Source: Smallanthus sonchifolius (lineage: Eukaryota; Streptophyta; Magnoliopsida; Asterales; Asteraceae). From it: a DNA stretch of 64,000 nucleotides. The stretch is from positions 6,021,501 through 6,085,500 of the forward strand of contig CM042034.1 in the NCBI GenBank assembly GCA_023525975.1, in the 5' to 3' direction. Positions within the stretch are counted from its first letter, which is position 1; each line of letters starts with the position of its first letter. Shown in pieces: positions 58,801 to 64,000 of the stretch. A model generated the notes under the pieces. It saw nothing but the letters and a program-made list of their open reading frames with translations, did no database searches and was not told where the DNA came from. The position numbers and the translations under genes are program-made.

Positions 58801-59884
58801 TATCATGTCACAGTGAGTTATAATTAGCCATGTGTGTCTTGATAGACCTTACTGCACCTTACGAGTCATGAGATAGGTGTTAACGAAACATGATGGCCCC
58901 CACAATAACATGCTAGGTTTTAATGTGTTGTATTGGATTAATTTTTCTAATTTTTCTCTATAACTTTCGTTTGTTGATTAATTTTTTTCTTGACGTATCA
59001 GTATACGTATTCAATGTAGAGTACTTAAGTGTCGTGGGTTATATCACTAATAATAACGTTTTGGTACCGCGAAGAATGAGACCGATACCAACTCAAAAAA
59101 CATGGGTTCCGTTATATAACTATCTTTTATCTATGTTTCGATCTCTATAATATAGTCGTTGTAACTTCATACGTTTTTTCTATATACTTAACCATGTTTC
59201 TTTTTGTGTTTAACCATGTTAATGATACTGCCTCAATCGTTTAAGGTTCGCCTCTCGCCGCTGCGGAGCGCGGGGCTAATTTTCTAGTTTGACTTTAAAA
59301 GTTGACCATCATTAAACATGTACTTCTCGATCTTGCTATGGATTTTTTTTTTATTAACATTATATTTATTTATTTCTCGATAACATTATGCACTTGGCTA
59401 CAATTTTTATTAAAATATTTTTATTTTTTTAATATATATTTTCTCAAATTTGCTATGGATTTTTATTGAATTATTTATTACATATTGATTTTATTTTGCT
59501 ACGAATTTTGCTACGAATTTTATTTAATTATTTTTTATATATTTATTTTTTTTTTATTTTGCTAGGCGTTTTGCTACGGTTTCTTTTTATTTATCTTTAA
59601 ATATTTATTTTCTTAATTTTGCTACGGATTTTTTTATTGAATTGTTTCTTATATATTTATTTTATCTATTTTGCTACGTAATTTGCTAGTGATTTTGCTA
59701 TGGATATTGTATGCTACGAATTTTGCTAGAGATTTTGCTATGGATATCGTTTGCTACGGAAAAACCGTAGGTAAACCGTAGCAACATGTTTTCGTAGCAA
59801 ATCCGTAGCAAATCCATAGCAAAATTTGCAACCGATTTTTTCCATAGCAAAAATCCGTAGCAAATACCTGTTTGTGTAGTAGTG
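55877..59884. mobile_element. CACTA transposon, 4.0 kb, TSD ATT, no transposase seen
   Basis: The inverted ends CACTACTACAAAAATAGGT and ACCTGTTTGTGTAGTAGTG are flanked by ATT at 55874-55876 and 59885-59887. Both subterminal regions are packed with GCTACGGATTT / AAATCCGTAGC repeats, typical CACTA transposase binding sites. The interior (56230-58640) is AT-rich with no recognised protein domain; its minus strand has short exon-like patches, so a captured gene fragment is possible but unproven. It inserted into a SINE. Confidence 0.9.
58661..59287 (+). mobile_element. Possible Helitron nested in the CACTA element
   Basis: The 3' end GCCGCTGCGGAGCGCGGGG then CTAATTTTCTAG and T looks like a Helitron terminus with a GC-rich hairpin. 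TCGTAATAAGTTATAATAG after an A at 58660 could be the 5' end. The 5' sequence is not like the other Helitrons here, so the left boundary is tentative. Confidence 0.4.
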
Positions 59885-60216
59885 ATTGAATGTTGTGACG
59901 TCGCACCCCCCGTCATATGGGAGAGTCTCGTCCAACTCTGGCCAATATGTTGTCTTAACCGGGCCCACTTAGCATCAGAGTTGGAGAGCATGCAAGGAAA
60001 AATCCCACCCAATACGGCCCCTTCCGGGCTTGAGGAAGAGACGAGTCTCGAACCCTGGATCGGCGTGGGTAAAACCCAGGTGCATCAGCCTAAGATAGGT
60101 CTCATTTGCATGACGCAGAAACTAATGTGAAGGGCAGGGATTGAACCTGGGTCACTAGGAATACCAGGTCTCTCTTTTACCACTCCACCACTAGCTCATT
60201 GGCCTAAAATTAACTA

Positions 60217-60501
60217 AGTAAAGTAAGTTCGATACAAATACAAATAACTTGATATTAAAATGATCTTATTAAATGTTCATTTCAGAAGACATTATGATTG
60301 ACATCAAAAGTCTCAAACTATCCTTCGTTCGGTTTCGTTCGTGAACAAATCCATTTCCTTAATGAACGACCACGAACATGAAATTTCGTTCGGTTAGTGT
60401 TCGTGAAACGTTCATGAACAAGTTAAATGCTAAACGAACGAACACGAACAAGGCTTTGTTCCGTTCGGTTCGGTTGATGGGCATATCCGAAACCTGATGG
60501 G
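60217..60501. repeat. GTTCG-rich hAT-like fragment
   Basis: It shares GACATCAAAAG and AAATTTCGTTCGGTTAGTG with 15083-15272 and ends GGTTCGGTTGATGGGCATA. It may be the right part of the fragment at 55503 and onward, separated by the SINE/CACTA insertion. Confidence 0.5.
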
Positions 60502-61017
60502 TATGGTGTAACATCCCTACACCTTAAAAGTTTAGGGTTTAAAACGTAAGTTCTACAAAGTGAAGGGGGCAAATGGAAATTTCATGAAACCTAATTCTCC
60601 CTTCAAGTTTTCCAATCGCCATTACCCATTTCCGTTGTTCTTCTTCGTCGCGTGTAATCCGGAACCAAACACCACCACCATCCTCTTGTACCTGCAATTC
60701 TGATTAAAAGCGACTAGCTCGAGATAGCGGCACCCCGGCGACCACTGTTTGGGTCGGAAACGCACGGGAAAAGGGAGAAGCCGGCAGCTATGGCTTGTCG
60801 GCGACGGCTGAGGACGAATACCATGGTTCCAAGTGAGGGTCGAGTTTAAATTTCATGAATACAACCTGCCATTTGCCCTCATTTGCGGGTTTAGTTAATG
60901 ACGTCGTCAAAAGTGGCGGTTCGTATGTCGGATTCATGTTATAGACGCCGTGCCCGAAAAGGTATATCTCTTCAACCTGTAAAATAAAATAATTAGAAAT
61001 ATTAGTTCGGGTTATAA

Positions 61018-62224
61018 GAGGGTGTTTGGGATTGCGTTGGAAACTTGCTATTGACTTATTGGTTTTTTTTAAAAGTGTTTGGCAAACATAAAACACTTTT
61101 TGTTTTATTTTTTCGATAAAACTAAAAATTTGTTTTTTAATAAGCCACAAATTCCTAGATTTTCAAATGACTTTTGGCTTTTAAAATAAAATATTACCAA
61201 TCTACCTACCCAGGGCGGCCATTGGGCCTGCGGGCAACACACCCGTAGTGGGCCTAATATCTCGAGGGGCCCAATTTTTTTATTTTTTTATATATATAAA
61301 ATTTTCTAAGCTTTAAAAAAAATTGGGTCTTTTTTAAAAAGTAATTTTGAAGGCTTTTTAAAACAATTGGGCCTTTTTTTAAAACAAGCTGCTGCTGGGT
61401 CAGACCAACCAGCTCTCGACAATTGGGCTTTAAGGAAGCTGTTGCTGGGCCATCAATTGCTCCTTTAATCGTTATCTTCTTATTGTTTATGAACTTCAGC
61501 GCTGCTGGGCCAGTTATTCAGTTGTTTTTTGCTACTTGCTGGTTGCTACTTTGTTGTTTAATTCGTAATCTGCTATTTGGTTAATTGGTTATTTGGTTTA
61601 TTAGTTATAATAAAGACATCAGTTGTTGTTTAATTAGTATACTGTTATTTGCAATTGCCTATTGCTAATTGGTTATAGTATGTGATTAATTGATTTGGTT
61701 ATATTATGTGATTAATTGATTTGGTTATAATCTATTATTTGCTAAATATTAAACCGAAAACATAAGCATGAATCGAATGCATCAAAAAACGCAAAGCGGT
61801 ATTTTATGATATGACTTTTGGAAAATGACCCAAAACTTTTAGTTCGCTTAGATGCACCAAATACGTTGAGCCGGCCCTGAGCCCTCCACAACATTGCTTT
61901 GCTGCTGCTGCGCCAGACCAACCAGCGCGCTGTCTATGCTATAACGTTAATTGTCGTTAAAAAAATTAGTTTCTAAAATTATATATTTCGTTATGGGCCT
62001 TTTTTTAGGCTCGTGTAAGGCATTCAAATCCTCGGGACCGGCTCTCTACCTACCCTTTACCCTACAATAAATATAAGCTAAACACTTTTTAAAAAACATC
62101 TTATTGACTTATGGACTTTTCCCATCACAAAAGCTAATCCAAACACTTTTTTAAAACTCATTTCGGAAAAGTCATAATTCAATAAGCATTTTTCGAGTTA
62201 AATAAGTAAATCCCAAACACCCTC
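61018..62224. mobile_element. Tourist-like (PIF/Harbinger type) element, TSD TAA, split by a hAT-like insertion
   Basis: The ends GAGGGTGTTTGGGATT and AAATCCCAAACACCCTC are flanked by TAA at 61015-61017 and 62225-62227. Without the inner insertion the element is about 363 bp, the usual size of a MITE. Confidence 0.85.
61211..62046. mobile_element. hAT-like insertion, TSD TACCTACC, possibly composite
   Basis: It starts CAGGGCGGCC and ends GGACCGGCTCTC, with an 8-bp duplication TACCTACC at 61203-61210 and 62047-62054. A second terminus-like GCCGGCCCTG lies at about 61870-61879, and GACCAACCAGC-containing segments near 61401 and 61916 are duplicated. So the element may be composite or internally rearranged. 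Confidence 0.7.
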
Positions 62225-63767
62225 TAAATATCGTCTTTGAGGAGGACGTGTAGAGATCTCTTTTGACAAACAATTAACGACATATAATTATGTACTTTTA
62301 TTAATTAGCGCTCGTCAAATGTATTGATTACATTGTTATTGATGCTAGTAGCTAAAGCTCGATTGTTATGGATTTTGGTTATTTATTTGGTAATGGAATT
62401 GGAAATTAGACAGTTTAAATTGTCGGGTTTTAGCCAAAAACAATCGGGGCTCTGTCCGATTTTCATTAGAATTAAATAAGTATGTTTCTTACAACTTAGA
62501 CGTCCTCGATACAGTTTGGGTATTATGATTCTTATAGACGAGGTTTTAAGAAGTGAAGTTTCGATAGAAATCAGTCACGCATTAATAACATGAGGATACA
62601 ACGTGATAGACAAATGATTTAATAAGTGCTATTTAGCAGATGAGATGATCTAAGGGTACGCAATGTTTAAGGAATAGAATGACTATCTGTAACAGAGGCT
62701 TAGGTGAGTTCTAGTATACCCTATTACAGTTTTATTGTGTTTTGGGCTGATATGCATGCTTACATGAAAGTTTATGAAGAAGTTATGATTATAGGCACTA
62801 GTAAATGAATTGTTAACCGTTTTGATAAAGTAGTGCCTCTAGAATGTTTATGTTTACTGTTGTGCTCTAAATGATTACACAAAGTTTTAAATGATAACGA
62901 GTCCTACTTGACGACGGTTTTCAAAGAATTAAATGATTTGACATAGACAACGAAAATGTAATGTTTGGGCTTTAAGCCGTTATGTTGACAGGTTTACAAA
63001 AATTGAATGTTATGTTTTAAGGAATTAATGCTCAGTTCTAGTAACTTGGCCCAACTCAAGCCTTATGCCAACGTCATGGCCTGAGTTCATGATTGTCACA
63101 AGAACAACAGGAGCGGTGTCTTTGTGGCATGTCACTGGATGGTTATACAACTTATGCAAAGGGAATAGTGACGACGATACGTAACGGCTAATTCCCAAGC
63201 TATGGTATGTGTTGCGGGTGGTGACAGCGATACGAAACGGCTAACCCCAACGTTATGTTTTGTGGTAAGCGGTGGCGGCAATACGTAACGACCGACTCCC
63301 ACGCGATGTTATGGAACCCTTAGACATTTACATGCTTGACTCTGAAAGTTATAGTTAACGTATATTGTGTCAAATATAAAAGCTTACAAATAAGACCGTT
63401 CAAAGTTAGAAGTTACAGTTGAAGCCTGATTTTTATGAAATGCTTTTAAATGTACTTAACGTTTCTAAATGATTACTAAAACTAGAACTCACTCAGCGTT
63501 AGTGATTTTTAGTGTGCATGTCAGTTTGATTCAGGTACAATGTTTATGATTCTCGCTCTTGGCACGGATTGATGGTTACCCGTTGAACGAAGACCGGCAT
63601 CCCTTGTTGAAGGACATTTGTTTTAATTAGTAGTTAAAGTTTGTAACCGCCATTTGTTCAAGTTTTATGTTTCCACCGCAAGTTTTAACTATCCCCCATG
63701 TTTAAAATTATGTATGCTATGATTATTCCAACTTTGAGGTCTTTTGGGTTCGGGGTCTTACATATGG

Positions 63768-64000
63768 CACCGAGTATGAGATTAATTTTAATATTTTTTA
63801 CGGGTATAGGACAAGTATGAGATTATGTGACACCTGACTCGGTTACCCAAAACCACATACTCGTTTTCACGAACCATATACCCGAAAATTTTTAATTTTA
63901 ATTTTTCACCCTTCCCTGCTAATGTTTCATTTTATTAGGTTCATTATGTGAAAATTAAACTTTTTTAACCTTCATTGAATAAGTAGACTTCATTTTATTA
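63768..64000. repeat. ACCCG/GGGTA-type hAT-like remnant at the right edge
   Basis: CACGAACCATATACCCGAAA and ACGGGTATAGGACAAG resemble the ACCCG family fragment at 55464. No gene; the window ends here. Confidence 0.35.

Larger units (their letters stand above)
55852..60202 (-). mobile_element. tRNA-derived SINE (minus strand) split by a CACTA element
   Basis: It is the same SINE family as 46477-46811. The tail and 3' end (T-run, then ACGGCGAACATT) lie at 55852-55876. The body and tRNA-like head (B box GGGATTGAACC on the plus strand) lie at 59885-60202. A 14-bp duplication, CCTAAAATTAACTA, flanks the whole at 55838-55851 and 60203-60216, so the SINE was complete before the CACTA arrived. Confidence 0.88.
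60507..63762 (+). mobile_element. Solo LTR, 3.26 kb, TSD TATGG, with nested insertions
   Basis: It starts TGTAACATCCC and ends CGGGGTCTTACA, flanked by TATGG at 60502-60506 and 63763-63767. Its start matches the LTR remnant at 13764, and its 63070 region matches 13325, so it belongs to the family hit by the 10.8-kb solo LTR. It holds the element at 61018-62224. Repeats of GCGATACG-type and AACGGCTAA motifs lie at 63175-63300. The frame at 60788-61150 has no known domain. Confidence 0.8.

Noticed and set aside
1..64000. CRISPR arrays, operons or plasmid-type origins
   Set aside because: The spliced genes, SINEs, Helitrons, MULEs and LTRs identify plant nuclear DNA; the tandem repeats lack spacer structure.

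Overview
The window looks like nuclear DNA of a eudicot plant. It is AT-rich and intron-containing, with few host genes in a dense bed of plant transposons. I suspect an asterid, perhaps Asteraceae, from the general style of the elements; that is an impression, not a proof. Only three host genes can be supported, all by conserved protein motifs and splice sites read by eye.

Host genes. (1) At the left edge, minus strand, are the first three coding exons of a full-size PDR-type ABC transporter that resembles ABCG31. The rest lies outside the window. (2) At 19388-21595, minus strand, is a complete three-exon plastid-type cis-prenyltransferase (CPT) with all signature motifs. (3) At 49520-51072, plus strand, is a second three-exon CPT paralogue. 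Its introns sit at the same positions and phases and its reading frame is open throughout, but the catalytic motifs are rewritten or deleted. This intact but apparently non-catalytic CPT-like gene is the best candidate for something undescribed. The two CPT genes are about 28 kb apart, in opposite orientation, separated by transposons.

Mobile elements, left to right. 1.8-3.8 kb: two tRNA-derived SINEs. 4.1-5.9 kb: a roughly 328-bp tandem array carrying a tRNA-like motif, split by an 812-bp Mutator-type element with a perfect 9-bp target duplication. 6.66-7.46 kb: a CCGGTT-rich hAT element. 7.54-10.22 kb: a Helitron with both termini and a Pif1-like helicase remnant. 10.79-13.32 kb: a solo LTR with two internal tandem arrays. 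13.3-15.3 kb: LTR remnants, a 24-bp array and a short EF1B-gamma-like coding relic. 17.2 kb: a Tourist-like MITE. 24.0-24.9 kb: a long-TIR element. 26.44-35.45 kb: element A, a FAR1/MULE/SWIM transposase element with a fused OTU protease-like domain and a second ORF, split by a 2.9-kb solo LTR. 35.96-36.92 kb: a hAT element with a nested Helitron. 37.88-44.58 kb: element B, a relative of A rearranged into an inverted dimer. 44.7-45.4 kb and 55.0-55.5 kb: Helitrons. 46.5 kb and 53.8 kb: SINEs with perfect target duplications. 55.85-60.2 kb: a SINE split by a 4.0-kb CACTA element. 60.5-63.8 kb: a solo LTR holding a Tourist-like element that itself holds a hAT-like element.

Several insertions can be checked inside the window because related uninterrupted sites are also present. 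These give relative ages for the nested insertions. No canonical tRNA or rRNA gene, CRISPR array or prokaryotic feature was seen. All boundaries were read by eye; no alignment or database search was run.
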